64,000 nt of DNA from Pseudocercospora fijiensis CIRAD86. Lineage: Eukaryota; Ascomycota; Dothideomycetes; Mycosphaerellales; Mycosphaerellaceae. The stretch covers positions 2,603,486-2,667,485 of the forward strand of contig NW_006921540.1 in NCBI RefSeq assembly GCF_000340215.1. The letters run 5' to 3'. Positions 53,683 to 64,000 of the stretch are shown here, in pieces; the first letter of the stretch is position 1; each line of letters starts with the position of its first letter. Below the pieces are notes generated by a model. That model saw nothing but the letters and a program-made list of their open reading frames with translations. It was not told the origin of the DNA and searched no databases. The position numbers and the translations under genes are program-made.

Positions 53683-54657
53683 GTTTGCTGTTTGCTTGCG
53701 ATGCCCCTGCTGGTGGTGGTGTTGTGCTGGTTCTTTGTTGGTGTCTGCGTGGTGGTGCTGGTGATAAAACTGCGGCAGGCTTTTGATGGTGCCTTCGAGT
53801 GCTGCCTGGCCTGGCGATGGAGAAGCTGCTATTGTTGCAGCCAAAGTCGAGCAACTGAGTGTGCATATTCTATCTCTGAGTGAGGTCGATCAAACGAAGG
53901 TCCTCCACTTGTCGGTGGAGTGTGCAGTAAGCGAGTCGGACAGCTGCAGATGATGGATGATGGATGGTATGGACCGGCGGCGGAATGCAGTAGCCTGGCG
54001 CGCCTGGTCGACCGAAATTTCTGCTTGTAGACGTTTGGAGCAAAAAGAGGTGAAATTTGGATGTTTCTTCAAGATTTTATGTATCTACTAGCAACAGGGC
54101 CGTTGCGGACGGGAGGGGAGTCGTCTGGGCGTTTGTGTCACTTCTTCGAATTTTGGCTTCAGATGCTCAAACGGCGCGTGTCAAAGTGAGATGCTCGGAT
54201 TTGGGCAAAGACTGCGATGATGGCAGCGGCGTCAGGCTGCCCAGGTGCGCCCCGTCTTGCTTGATTTGGAGGTGAGCAGCTCGAAACGACATGTGCGGAA
54301 GTGTGCAGCTGTGGCCACGTTGTGTTGACGTCCAATTCGAGTTGTTTCCCAAATTCTGTTTGTTTACGAATATCGCTTCACAGACTATCGATTGCTGGGA
54401 TCGTCGCGTGGCATCGCTCGTCAGGGTCTTCACATGCATTGGCGAGAACTGGGGTAAAGCGGTGAAAGTGCAAGAGCACCCGACCTCACCCATTAGTCGC
54501 TATATCGAGGGGAGAGTTTTAACTGGCTGGAGACTGTGCAAGCAAGCTTGCGCGAGGAAACATCACAGGCCGTTATGTTGCTATCTCGTTACTGCATGGA
54601 CTGTTGCTTGACTAAGAATAGATATTGTGATCCATCACTTTTTCGGACGGATACGGA
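53683..54657. other. Intergenic region
   Basis: About 975 bases between the Cys/His gene start and the EGT1 stop. Low-order His/Gln-rich frames on the minus strand near 53640-53860 are probably 5' leader. No gene, repeat or RNA recognised in 53890-54650. Confidence 0.4.
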
Positions 54658-57450
54658 TCACAGATCCTTGACCAAGCGCGCACCCGCCCAGACGAATGGA
54701 TAGTTGCGCTGATACCAATTGATCCTGCGAGATGGGTCAGTACACCGCTGTACCTTTTACGACTCTCAACTTCACTTACACTGACTTCCTCCCAGCGAAC
54801 CTTGGATGAGTGGCCCAAGAACCGCCAAGTACGATATTGTGCTTCTCATCGTAGAAGTCGGCACTGTAAGCCGGATACAGAGTCATCGGCTGGAAGCCCT
54901 CACGCTTCTCCAAGACTGAGCTGGTCCATTCCCACAGACCCCCCATCTCAGCCTGGCCAGCCAATTTATCTCCGGCTGAAGTGACTGGCATCGGGTGCCA
55001 GTGCTTGAACCCTACATTGGCCTCGTCAAGGTCAACGTGGAGTTCAGTTGGGTCAGGACCAGCTGGAATGCTGGTCCCGTTGATCAAAGCCTTGGATGGC
55101 GGAGTCTCCTCGACACCATCGTTGACCAGATGACCGTTCACTGCTGGAATCGTCTTGCCGAGATTTTTGCCCGCCTCGCGTGTCTTGAGCGTGGCTGCAT
55201 ACTCGTAGATGCTTCGGGCTTCCTCCATGGTTGGGATACGACCTCCCATGTAAGCAGCACAACCTTTGAGCTCGTCATACGAAGCTGAGACTGGCCAATC
55301 GAGAGCCAGACTCAATGGAACTGGACCATATACTGTGCGCACATACTTGCCATCGACGAAGTGCTGCAGCTCAGCATCATCGTGAGCATCAACGTGGCCG
55401 TTGACGCCGTTAGTGTGGCCATTGATAGCACTATCGCGCTTGTTGTGCACGACCCAGGAGGCCGGGATTTGGCTTCCTTTCGTGACACTCAGATACTTGG
55501 CGTACTCGCCATTCGTAATTGGACGAGCGGCCGCCTGGAAAGCCTTCACCTTCGAGGTATACGATGGACTTTCAACATCCCAACCGAAATATCGCACTGG
55601 TCCGTCGGGCGTGTCGGGGTCGTCGGTTCCGATTCTTACGATTTGTTCCGGAACATTGAACCATCGCAGAGGGACACTTTCTTTCTTGGAACGAGCAGCC
55701 AGCTGCTCAAAGTCTGGCTCCACAGTGCCTTCTGGTGGACGCGTTTTCTCACTTTGGATGAGCATGTACAGCAGTGTTTCCAGATGCATTGCTTCATGTT
55801 CGAATCCAAGCCACAATGCTCGACCAGTCCAGTTGTCATTGTAAGCCTGACCAGACTTGTACAAATCGTTCACCCGCTCTCGGACGTCCTCTTGATACTT
55901 CAAGATGACTCCCAATTCTGGCCAGTCATCAGGAACCTCGCTATGAGCATGGCACTTCGACGGGTCATCAACATCGGGATCGATTCCGCGCTCGAATATG
56001 TTTCGGAAGTATGCTGGTTCAATAGGTGGTAGTCCAGTAGCTTCGCCCAACTTGATATCAAAGAATGTTGGGATGTGGCCCAAGTAAAAAATACAAGCAT
56101 TTCTCAGCTTGATCGGCTTCTCACGAAGTTCTTCATCCGGGATCATTTGCCTTGTGACTCTATCCCACACATGCCAAAGACCGTTCCAATCGTCCTGGCT
56201 TGGCACAGGGTGTGCGGCATATTTCTCGGGCTTCCCTGAAAACATACTGACCGGCCTGGTGAGCATGTGCAGAGCTGCGATTGAGCAAAACTGTCAGCAA
56301 GAACTTATACAGAACTGATGTCAGAGTGATAATCGATTGGGGTGAGAGAGTCTTCTCTTCAACTGGAAGTTGATTCCAGAGGCTGACAAAATAGAAAGGT
56401 GCGGGACTGCCCACCGTAATCCTGTGTTTGATTGGACCATGTCGCTGCTTCTATGACGCCAGCTTGAGACCACAAATGCGAGGATTGTGCCATGTTATAC
56501 TTGTAGCTCTCTTCGATCCGCACTTTTTCGCCCTCGTTTATGCAGTATCCTAGGACTTCAGTGTCTCGCACTGGAACCACGAAGGCACGGTGTCGTTCGC
56601 ATTCTTGGTCGTACTCTCCGTGGGCTTTCCAGTCAGCAAGGCGGAATGCCTCGTGGCCGAGTAAGCTGTTTGCATGATGAAGACCATTCATAGTAAAGTT
56701 GTGGGTGACCCCATCCATGTCGTTGTATGCATGGTATACTTGGTTCGGATCTTGGCATGCATCGAGGCCGATGATGAAGGAATCTTGTTCGCTTAGGATG
56801 GCGGCGAATTGTGAGACAAATCCCACAGCCTCCTCGCGGGTGAAATTTCCGATAGAGGAACCAAGTGAAAGAATGGTCTTTGGCTTGCCAGCATTTTCAG
56901 GCCGCTTGAGCCATTCCAGTCCGTCGTCGTAGGTGCCCCAGAGACCGTAGCACTGCACATGCTTGAAGGTTCCAGGCGGTACGAAAGCCAATGTGCGTTC
57001 TAGCTCTGACTTCATCAGGTCCAAGGCATAGTAGGAGATCTTCTTTCCTGCACGATCGAGTGCATCGAGCAAGATTTTGATTTTCCGCAGGTTGCTGAGC
57101 GTTCGTCAACCAAAGCCTGCAACTCCAATGTAATGGGGATGCACGTACCCACTACCGAGTTCAACAAGCATGGCATTCGATGGTATCCGATCAGCGATAC
57201 GACTCGCATATTTGGTCAACACTTCGATCTCCTGATCTGTCAAATAATACTCTTCCAGGTAAGTAATTTGCTCAAACAGCTTCAGACCTTTGTTATCGTA
57301 AAGTAGAAGCGTTGGAAGTGTCTTCTCTGGCTCGTTCTTGCAGCCGAGGCCGTTCTTGATGAGTTGCTTCAGTTCAAAGCCATCGGAATCGCTTCTGATA
57401 TCGATAATGCCAGCCACGGATGCTGTTTCGATCTCAGGGATGGAACCCAT
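54658..57450 (-). CDS. EGT1: Ergothioneine biosynthesis protein Egt1
   Basis: Exons 57450-57149, 57094-56415, 56274-54780 and 54724-54658 give 847 residues. The introns (54, 140 and 55 nt) join LVELGSG-NLRKIKILL, TQDY-ALHMLTRPVS and RKSV-INWYQRNYPFVW. It fuses a histidine N-trimethylating methyltransferase (VELGSG near 97, LGSSIGNFTREEA) to a DinB/FGE-type iron oxygenase: iron ligands are His394 and H487-E-A-M-H491-L-E, then GGRIPTMEEARSIYEYAA, GLWEWTSS and GGSWATHPRF. Together these give hercynine and then hercynylcysteine sulfoxide, the precursor of the antioxidant ergothioneine. The frame upstream of 57450 begins at a TTG, so that ATG is used. Length matches fungal Egt1. Confidence 0.95.
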
Positions 57451-58690
57451 CTTGGCAATCGGCACTGAGAATGCTGGCAAAGAGGTGCAGATGCAGACGC
57501 AAAGAATGATTTCCTTGACGAACCGCGTTCAAACACAGCTATGCAGCACACAGTACGTCCTTTGTACAGAAGCTGGAGCGGGAAGTAGTCTGCAGGAGCG
57601 GGCATGCAGGGCACCCGTGGAGACACCATCTCTACTGTTAGCATGGGTCGGTAATAATCGGTATGTACACTGCCTGATTGCAGCAGCATAACATCTGCGT
57701 CTTCAAGGAATGCCGAGAAAAACATGGATCAGCGACTGTATTTCCGGTCATCTGGCCCGGCAAAGGAACTGGGGGACGGCATAGCGGAAGCTGTCGGTAA
57801 TCGAGAGTTCTGTCAGAGAAGATTCCTGGCAGGCATAACTACCAACCACAACTGGACAGCTGGACCAAAGGTGGCGTACTGTGTCGCTGAGGTGGAGACC
57901 ATTTGGAAACAGGTGTCCCAGGTCCCATATTGGTGACGTTTAGCGGCATGAGCAGCTTACTAGATTCGCGAGGCGCTCGTCATCAATCCGTACATCGATC
58001 GTGAACATCCGGCATTCGACAGCAATAGTACGCGGCTCGGGTCAAGGCTCCAACATGTGTATGGAGTGGATGAGGAGTACAGAGGCGTTCAAGGACGCGC
58101 TGGAGTAGTTTCCAGGCGAAGGAGGATGTGATGTTCCTGGCAATCAACTCGTGTACCTGAACCATCACTTAGCCAGGTACAACAGCGCTGGTCGCTGCTC
58201 ACCCTGCATGACGCGCAGCTTACTCTTACTGTGCCAATGTGCTCTGTTGAGGCCCTCTCGCGCGGTACTATTTTGCGGGCGGGTAAATAGGCAGCGCACG
58301 CAGCGAAGCGATAGCCCGGACTGCCGCGGCACATGTGCTGCATGAAGGTTACATCACTGTGATGGAGTGAGAGGCTTCGTTGCAACGGTGATGAATGAGC
58401 CGACAAGATGAAGTGGAGTTAAGAAGGGAGGGAGGGAGGGAGCAGATCGGACGTCGATCCGTTATCAATCATCTTCGAGCACGGATCTCTACACAAGGGT
58501 TGTGACCTGGCAACGACCCTGGCCTTTAAACACTTATCACTGTCATTGCTTCCTTTTGTTACAACATTCTTCCTGAGATTATTTCCAGACCGCCTATCGA
58601 GACGAACCACATGATTATTCCTCACTGCCTGAATGCTGAATGCGATCGCACCAAATTACTCTGCGTTCGTTCTGTCCATCCCCGTTCCGT
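57451..58690. other. Intergenic region, EGT1 promoter
   Basis: About 1.24 kb between EGT1 and the BNR gene, both minus strand. It contains a (ggga)4 run at 58426-58441. ORFs of 60-120 codons on both strands lack family resemblance. Confidence 0.4.
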
Positions 58691-59986
58691 CTACGGAAAA
58701 TCGGATTCCTTCAGCACGCTGACCCATATCGTTGCCCTGTTCTCGCTGTAGGCAACAACAAGCTTGTCACCGACTTGAGCCGCGGATGGCCAGTAAAAGC
58801 CGGGGATTCCACTGTTGACAGGTGGCCGAGAACCTGCGTTAGCCTCCTTGTCCGCATCACCTCCACGCACAATTCCAATCTTCGTGAACGCTGGATCATC
58901 TCCACGCGACATTGCTACCGTCAACAATGTCTGGTCGAGTTTGGCATTCATGCCGGAGTTGGAGACATAGTATCGGATCTGCGTCGAGCCGTCATACGCT
59001 CCGAAGTGAGCTTTCTGCGACAAGTGGGGCATATTAGTCTGCTTAATGCCGCGACCAGAGTTCGTAGCTGGATACCAGTTCTTGCCGTCCTTGTCCGTAC
59101 TGTACTCGACGAAGGCGGAGTCGGTGGGGTTCTTCATAGACACGTCAGACCAAAATCGCTGCCAGTAGCCGTTGTTCGATTCGCCATGCCAAACAGCTCT
59201 CGTAGGATAGCTGACATTGTGCATGCCATCGGAAGCGATAAGAGGCGCATTGAAGAGCTGAGCAGACCCGGGGCCGAGGTTGTCTGGGTGGTTCACAGCC
59301 TTAATAATGGCATCCTTCTTATCGCACATCTTCATCCCAGACTGGGTTCCATAAATGGTCTTCGCCCATAGATGAGCATCGGTATAGGTATTCTTCACGA
59401 TCCAGCACGGGTCGTCTTTGAATAGCCCGGAGCCATGGACGTCAAGCTCACGGGCGATGCGGCCAGCTGACTCGAAATGGCCAGGACATAAATTGTCGCT
59501 CGATTGCGCAACGGCGAAGACTTGGGATGAACCCTCGTCGGCGCCGGGCAAACGCACGATGGTCAACGGCTGCAACGCGCGCTGTGGGATATGCAGGTCG
59601 CACCAGTGCTGCGGATCCTCAACATGGTTCTGGGTTGGCAGGAGCGCTGGAGGGAAGGCGACCTCTGGCTTCGACCAGGTAAGGCCTGCATCTTTGGAAG
59701 TCGAAATCCGGACGTCTTGACCCATGCCGTCGGCGTCTTTCGCAACACTTCGGAGTGAAAATGGGCATTCACCAGATCCTTGTTTCTCAAGGATTACAGC
59801 GAGTAGAAACTTGTATTCAGCGGGCCGCGCCTAGTCACTTTCACTCCCAAGTGTAAAGACGCTGTATACAACTCTGCTCCGAGAAGGTTCATCTGTATAG
59901 TGAACAACAGGGGATTACCTTCGTGACTTACTGGCGGCAATCTCCGCCGCACCCCATCTAGTTACTAGTTTCGTACCACATGCCAT
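58691..59986 (-). CDS. BNR-repeat sialidase-like beta-propeller protein
   Basis: Proposed exons 59986-59932, 59892-59870 and 59809-58691 give 398 residues. BNR/Asp-box signatures include RISTSKDAGLTWSKPEVAFP and YSTDKDGKNWYPATNSG; other propeller marks are SYPTRAVWHGESNNGYWQRF, LTVAMSRGDDPAFTKIGIV and GFYWPSAAQVGDKLVVAYSE. Without the proposed 60-nt intron (59810-59869) the frame contains a TAG at 59833-59831, so either that intron is real, the gene starts at the ATG at 59725, or the gene is damaged. The 39-nt first intron is very short. It resembles BNR_4 or GH93-type propellers; the substrate is unknown and no signal peptide is seen. Confidence 0.65.
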
Positions 59987-60135
59987 TATTGCCATATAAG
60001 CGGCAACGAAAGCCCCAAATTTGGCGAGACGTGGCAATGACCACAGTCAGAGTCAGAGTCAGTAGTCTGTCAGACCGAGACCTGCCTTTCATGCCTGCGA
60101 AAAGCCTCTATAGCAATGTCTCGGACGTTTCTTGC

Positions 60136-61884
60136 TCACTTCTTTGCAGAGCTGAGCTTCTGTGCATCCAGCATGGCTTTCAGAGCCTTCGTTGAATCCT
60201 CTCTCTCCATGATGACCTCGATCATCCTCAAACACGGCTTTTCACTCTTCTCAAAAGCTTCGAGCGCAGTCTTCATTTCACCCCAATCCCTAACTCTGGC
60301 CGTCTCAGCGACATACCCTTCACCGCCTGGCTGTTGGCCTATACCGAAAAAGTTAGGTGCCCCAAGATATCTCCACCTCGCCACATCATTGTAACCCTGG
60401 TCGATGCCATGAATACATCGTTCGATGGTGTACCCGTCGTTGTTGATCAGCACGATAGTCACATTCAGTTTCTCTTTGATAATTGTGCTCAATTCTTGTG
60501 CTGTCATTTGAAATGATCCATCTCCAATCATCAAAATCGTTCTTGGAGGCTTGGATCCATGCCATTTCCCAGCTTCGTAGAGTTCTCGCTGCGCTAGAGC
60601 TGCACCTTGGGTTGCTGGAAGCATGTAGCCTATTGAAAGCCAAGAAGTGGCACTGAAGTAGCGTAAATGAGGAGGGAAGGAGATGTCCCGCGTTCCATGA
60701 CTGGGAGTTCCGGTCTCTGCAAGAAGTATGTCGCCAGTGCGAAGGTATTCGGTCCATGGACGGTAGAAGTTCTCCTGGGTGGTCAGATCCGAGGATGGTG
60801 GCAACGCTGTTGATTGTGCGGCTGGTCGCTTGAACGCGTTTACTGGGTTGACTTGCTGTTTGAGCACGGCCAAATCTAGCTTCGATAGCAGTGCTGAGAG
60901 AAACACTTTCGCTGGAAGATCCCTGAAGATTCGATCGCCAATGACGACGGATGTGCCTTTGAAGAAAATGGTCTTCTCGGGTGAAGGTATTGTTGTGTAG
61001 GCATAGGTGTTGGTGTTGCTGAAGTGAGGGCCGAAGCAAAGGACCAGATCTGCCGAGTTGATGTATGCCAGTTCTTCTTTGCTGGAATAATTGCTTTGCC
61101 ACATTCCGCAGACATTAGGCAGTGTCTCGTCGACGATGTCCTTGCCAAATACAGAGGTCCACGTCGGCCATTCGGTTTCCTTCACCAGCTTCTGGATGTC
61201 ATCGACCATGCCGAAAGCTCGGCTCTCTCCATCCACATATAGCATCGGCCGCTTGCTGGCTTTGATCTTCTCCAGGATCGCTGTAAACGCCGCATCGGCA
61301 TCTGGAGAGGAGATGACGTCAGGTATTGTGAGAGGTGAAGCAAGTCGATCTGCAGGTACTTGAGCAGAGACCATATCAACTGGCACCTGGATGTAGACTG
61401 GCCTGCTCTGAATCAGACATTGCAGAATTGTGGTGTCGATCTGCTCAGGCGCTGTTCTTGGATCAATGAGATCGGCTTGAGCAACAGTGACATGCTCATA
61501 CATGCGAGCAAAATGGTGATAGTCGCCATCCAGCAATGTGTGGTGGATCAGTGCTCGGGTCTCCTGTTGATTTCTCCGGGGTGTTCCAACGATGTGTATG
61601 ACTTTTGCGAGTTCAGTGTAGGCGCCAGCGATAGCATTGACAGCTGATAGCTCGCCGACTCCAAAGGTGGTGATCAAAGCTCCGAGTCCATTGATTCGTG
61701 CATAGCCGTCCGTTGCATAGCCCGCGTTCAATTCATTGCAATTGCCAACCCAATGCAGCCCAGCCGGGTCCACGTAGTCGAGCAAGGTCAGATTGTAGTC
61801 ACCAGGCACGCCGTGGACTGATCCGATGCCAAGCTGTTTGAGTCTTGTGAAAAGGTACTCCGCCAGCTGCACTGTATGCGGCAT
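60136..61884 (-). CDS. PDC1: Pyruvate decarboxylase-type ThDP enzyme
   Basis: A single exon encodes 582 residues from the ATG at 61884; the longer frame starts at a GTG. Marks in order: GSVHGVPGDYNLTLLDYV, the catalytic Glu in GNCNELNAGYATDGYAR, the paired His in ALIHHTLLDGDYHHF, and the ThDP-Mg motif running from GDGSFQMTAQEL to LINNDGYTIE. It decarboxylates pyruvate to acetaldehyde in the cytosol, the first step to ethanol. Length and motifs match fungal PDC; related indolepyruvate or phenylpyruvate decarboxylases share them, so the exact 2-oxoacid is not proven. The gene symbol is by analogy with yeast. Confidence 0.88.
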   Translation of the reverse strand: MPHTVQLAEYLFTRLKQLGIGSVHGVPGDYNLTLLDYVDPAGLHWVGNCNELNAGYATDGYARINGLGALITTFGVGELSAVNAIAGAYTELAKVIHIVGTPRRNQQETRALIHHTLLDGDYHHFARMYEHVTVAQADLIDPRTAPEQIDTTILQCLIQSRPVYIQVPVDMVSAQVPADRLASPLTIPDVISSPDADAAFTAILEKIKASKRPMLYVDGESRAFGMVDDIQKLVKETEWPTWTSVFGKDIVDETLPNVCGMWQSNYSSKEELAYINSADLVLCFGPHFSNTNTYAYTTIPSPEKTIFFKGTSVVIGDRIFRDLPAKVFLSALLSKLDLAVLKQQVNPVNAFKRPAAQSTALPPSSDLTTQENFYRPWTEYLRTGDILLAETGTPSHGTRDISFPPHLRYFSATSWLSIGYMLPATQGAALAQRELYEAGKWHGSKPPRTILMIGDGSFQMTAQELSTIIKEKLNVTIVLINNDGYTIERCIHGIDQGYNDVARWRYLGAPNFFGIGQQPGGEGYVAETARVRDWGEMKTALEAFEKSEKPCLRMIEVIMEREDSTKALKAMLDAQKLSSAKK

Positions 61885-62404
61885 TCTGAATTGGATCTGC
61901 CGCGAATCAGCACAAGTCGATACGTTGTGTACAGGAGGGAAACGATCAGGATAAGCGAGCTTTTGCAAGATCACCCAATCTTTAATTCGGCAACTGCTCG
62001 CCGGCTCTTCGGCTTCGGCAGGCGGCTACAGTCGGCGAGAGCGAGGGGGTGTGGCTCGGGTGTACTTTCTTCCAGCCTCGTATTTCGCTGACAAAGCTAT
62101 TCGCGGAGTAGTATCGGAGTGTTCGGCGTAAACATTGGTCTTCGTATGCAACAATATAGTTCAAGCGCTGCGTCTACAGCATCCAGAAGATGCAAACGAA
62201 AATCTCTCGCGCTTCTTGCATCTTCAGAGCTTCAAGTCCAGCGGTCCGATGGCCTCCTTGCTGTGGGCATGGCACTCGTTGTTGCACTTGTATCTTCCGG
62301 AGCGGTGAATCCACCAATATGCATCTTGGGCGGAATGAACGGCGGGCGTTTGCCGTTGAAAGTCGAAACCCGGCAGACCCAGAGGCACAGCCTGGAGAGA
62401 CTCA
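61885..62404. other. Intergenic region, PDC promoter / PEX12 3' flank
   Basis: 520 bases. Overlapping plus-strand frames (62119-62615) are antisense to the PEX12 tail or leader sequence and show no family content. Confidence 0.4.
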
Positions 62405-63835
62405 CTATACCATTACCCGCCGCAACCCACTTGTCCCCCCAAGCACTCTTCTGCCCGTTACCGCATCTCTCCCTACACCACTTTCCCACCTACCAACCCG
62501 GCTCCCACCACCCTCCTCAGCCCAGCCCTTCGCGTCTTCCTCCTCACCATGCCCTTCCATGAAAGCTTCCTGCCTCGCATGCGTGCCATCAACCCACTTG
62601 TATATACATGTATAGCAGTATACGTACCCCGTCTGGGCGGCAGTAGCAGTCTGAATAGGACCAGAGCATATTGGGCACACAGAAGTGGTGTTGGTCGATT
62701 CAGGATCAGACGGCGACGAGTAGTGCGGCGCGGGAACTGTGAGGATGGGCAGCATAGACGTTGAAGATATTGGTGGGCCACCAATGCCACTATCGCGTCG
62801 CGACGAAGATGGTCGTTCGCCCTTCTCGTCTGCAAATTCCGCCGTCTTCTTCTCCTTCGCTGCCGCAGGCGGCGCGGCAGCAGGTAGTCCAGAAATCGTG
62901 GGAGGCGGTAACTCCAATCCTTCGTTCGCCTTTCTCGAGAGCTGTCGTGCGAAATCCGAGTTATGCCACCACTCCAGAAACTTCAGCGCAAAGATACTAG
63001 TCGGCAGCAACAATTTCAAACCCGTCACAACCTTCGGCTTCACCACTCTCGAAAGATTTCTAGGGTGCAGAATTCCAGCATTCGCCTGTCCTGGTCTTGC
63101 TGGAAGTGCCTCACCCATCTTCTCAGCAGCCATAGCAATAGCCCTATGATCCGCCTCTCCTAGTCTCCTCACCCTCGTCCCAATAATCCACATAAACGGA
63201 CTGTGATACTTCGTCCCATCAAACAAGTACGCCAAATTAAAAGCCAGCAATGAGAAGTAATACGCCGCATTGACAGTAGGATAAATCCTCCTCAAGAACC
63301 ATTTATACGCCCACATGATCTTTTGCCTCCAACTTCCTTCCGCAGGATATCTTTCACCATCGCGATACGCCGGTCCCAGCATATTGATTCCACTGGCATG
63401 GATATCATACGATTCGTCCAGTTTCCGCTTCAAATATGGGATTCCCACCATAACTGCCAGATTTCTCCAGACATCTCCATCTCGAAGTCGTAAGGTCTCA
63501 CGGACTTCTTTCGCTGCGCCTAGTCTTGCGCGAGTGATTTCGCCTCCTTTGATTCGGAGGACTCGTTCGCGTTTGAGGCCGTAGAAGTTCTCGGTGAAGC
63601 CTCCGCCGTATGTTCGTAGATAGAAGCGCTCGACTGCGAGGGAGAGGAGGGCATAGATTTCGTCGAAGTTGTTTAGGATTCGGAGCAGGTAGCGCGGGTT
63701 GCGATGTGTTGCGACTGCGAGGAGGTAGCGGAGCGATGGTGGGATGAGTGAGTTGAGTTCGTTCTCGGACAGGATTTCGAAGAGCGAAGGTTTCTGATCA
63801 TCGTAGCCGCCGGAGAGAGCAGTCATAAATTCCAT
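62405..63835 (-). CDS. PEX12: Peroxisomal import protein Pex12
   Basis: A single exon encodes 476 residues. Pex12 marks: [84 protein letters not shown] and [20 protein letters not shown]. With Pex2 and Pex10 it forms the peroxisomal E3 that ubiquitinates the import receptor Pex5. The C-terminal RING has C387-x2-C390 and C407-x2-C410 (CYTCIYKWV). After an acidic insert, the expected Cys of the CPVTG motif appears as Asp457 ([20 protein letters not shown]). Pex12 RINGs bind a single zinc in any case. The coding strand shows a sharp skew change between 63440 and 63480. Confidence 0.92.
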   Translation of the reverse strand: MEFMTALSGGYDDQKPSLFEILSENELNSLIPPSLRYLLAVATHRNPRYLLRILNNFDEIYALLSLAVERFYLRTYGGGFTENFYGLKRERVLRIKGGEITRARLGAAKEVRETLRLRDGDVWRNLAVMVGIPYLKRKLDESYDIHASGINMLGPAYRDGERYPAEGSWRQKIMWAYKWFLRRIYPTVNAAYYFSLLAFNLAYLFDGTKYHSPFMWIIGTRVRRLGEADHRAIAMAAEKMGEALPARPGQANAGILHPRNLSRVVKPKVVTGLKLLLPTSIFALKFLEWWHNSDFARQLSRKANEGLELPPPTISGLPAAAPPAAAKEKKTAEFADEKGERPSSSRRDSGIGGPPISSTSMLPILTVPAPHYSSPSDPESTNTTSVCPICSGPIQTATAAQTGYVYCYTCIYKWVDGTHARQEAFMEGHGEEEDAKGWAEEGGGSRVGRWESGVGRDAVTGRRVLGGTSGLRRVMV

Positions 63836-64000
63836 CTTGTCGTTATCGTAGTGGCATTATTATGTCGTGAATTAAGTAGTGGTTGCTGCTGGAGCGTGAA
63901 AGGTACTGTGCATGCGAAACAAGCCGCGGTTCGAAACCTGACTCGCGCCCAGACATTCAACAACGCGTCTTCGCGCGAACTCAACTCGCTATAAACATCC
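63836..64000. promoter_or_regulatory. PEX12 upstream region
   Basis: 165 bases to the window edge. It contains ggttcgaaacc near 63930, which resembles a tRNA B box, but no tRNA can be folded around it. Nothing else seen. Confidence 0.35.

Noticed and set aside
57369..58625. Genes between EGT1 and the BNR gene
   Set aside because: Several ORFs of 60-120 codons overlap on both strands, none with domain-like or conserved-looking sequence.
63920..63950. tRNA-like B box (ggttcgaaacc)
   Set aside because: The flanks do not form a T stem or an acceptor stem, and no A box lies at the right distance.

Overview
This window is nuclear DNA of a filamentous ascomycete. The genes have short (about 40-140 nt) GT-AG introns, and the proteins are of fungal type: a Zn2Cys6 regulator, GH127, an OPT transporter, Egt1, Pex12 and mitochondrial uS5m/Atp25. 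Two blocks are saturated with C-to-T changes in CpA context, the mark of repeat-induced point mutation (RIP). The gene content resembles Dothideomycetes, perhaps Mycosphaerellales, but that placement is inference. No organelle, bacterial, CRISPR or secondary-metabolite backbone genes were seen.

Layout. 0-12.3 kb: a partial F-box-like gene running off the left edge, a one-chain NAD(P) transhydrogenase, the NEDD8 E1 subunit ULA1, a secreted alpha/beta hydrolase, an SDR and a Zn2Cys6 factor. 12.5-16.3 kb: a Dal5-type MFS gene in ruins, split by a 3.0-kb pogo-like transposon with perfect 41-bp inverted ends. 16.7-23.9 kb: ribose-5-phosphate isomerase, an OTU-UBA protease, a secreted DUF4185-like protein and a weak ORF. 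24.2-34.6 kb: a RIP-mutated PIF/Harbinger transposon whose Myb/SANT gene was split by a Ty3/gypsy chromovirus, both with readable target duplications. 35.0-39.3 kb: a single-pass membrane protein, a small Cys-rich secreted protein and three tandem small Cys/His proteins with matching metal-ligand spacing. 39.4-64 kb: dense housekeeping and carbohydrate genes (GH127, OPT, MRPS5, ATP25-like, an unknown MGC protein, a small F-box-like protein, TilS, a Cys/His-rich unknown, EGT1, a BNR propeller, pyruvate decarboxylase, PEX12).

How the genes relate. MRPS5 and the ATP25-like gene share a 163-bp divergent promoter, and both serve mitochondrial translation or ATP synthase assembly; TilS probably modifies a mitochondrial tRNA. 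GH127 and the OPT transporter share a 546-bp divergent promoter holding an 18-G run. The SDR, Zn2Cys6 factor and hydrolase are adjacent and may form a small regulated group, but no pathway can be named. EGT1 alone should make the ergothioneine precursor sulfoxide.

Gene models were built by hand. Internal exon joins were checked for frame, and every spliced model sums to a multiple of three. First exons of the Zn2Cys6 factor, GH127, OPT, BNR and MGC genes are the least certain. The most interesting regions are the three-gene Cys/His array, the secreted protein with a GC-AG intron that builds its third CxxC, and the two dated transposon insertions.
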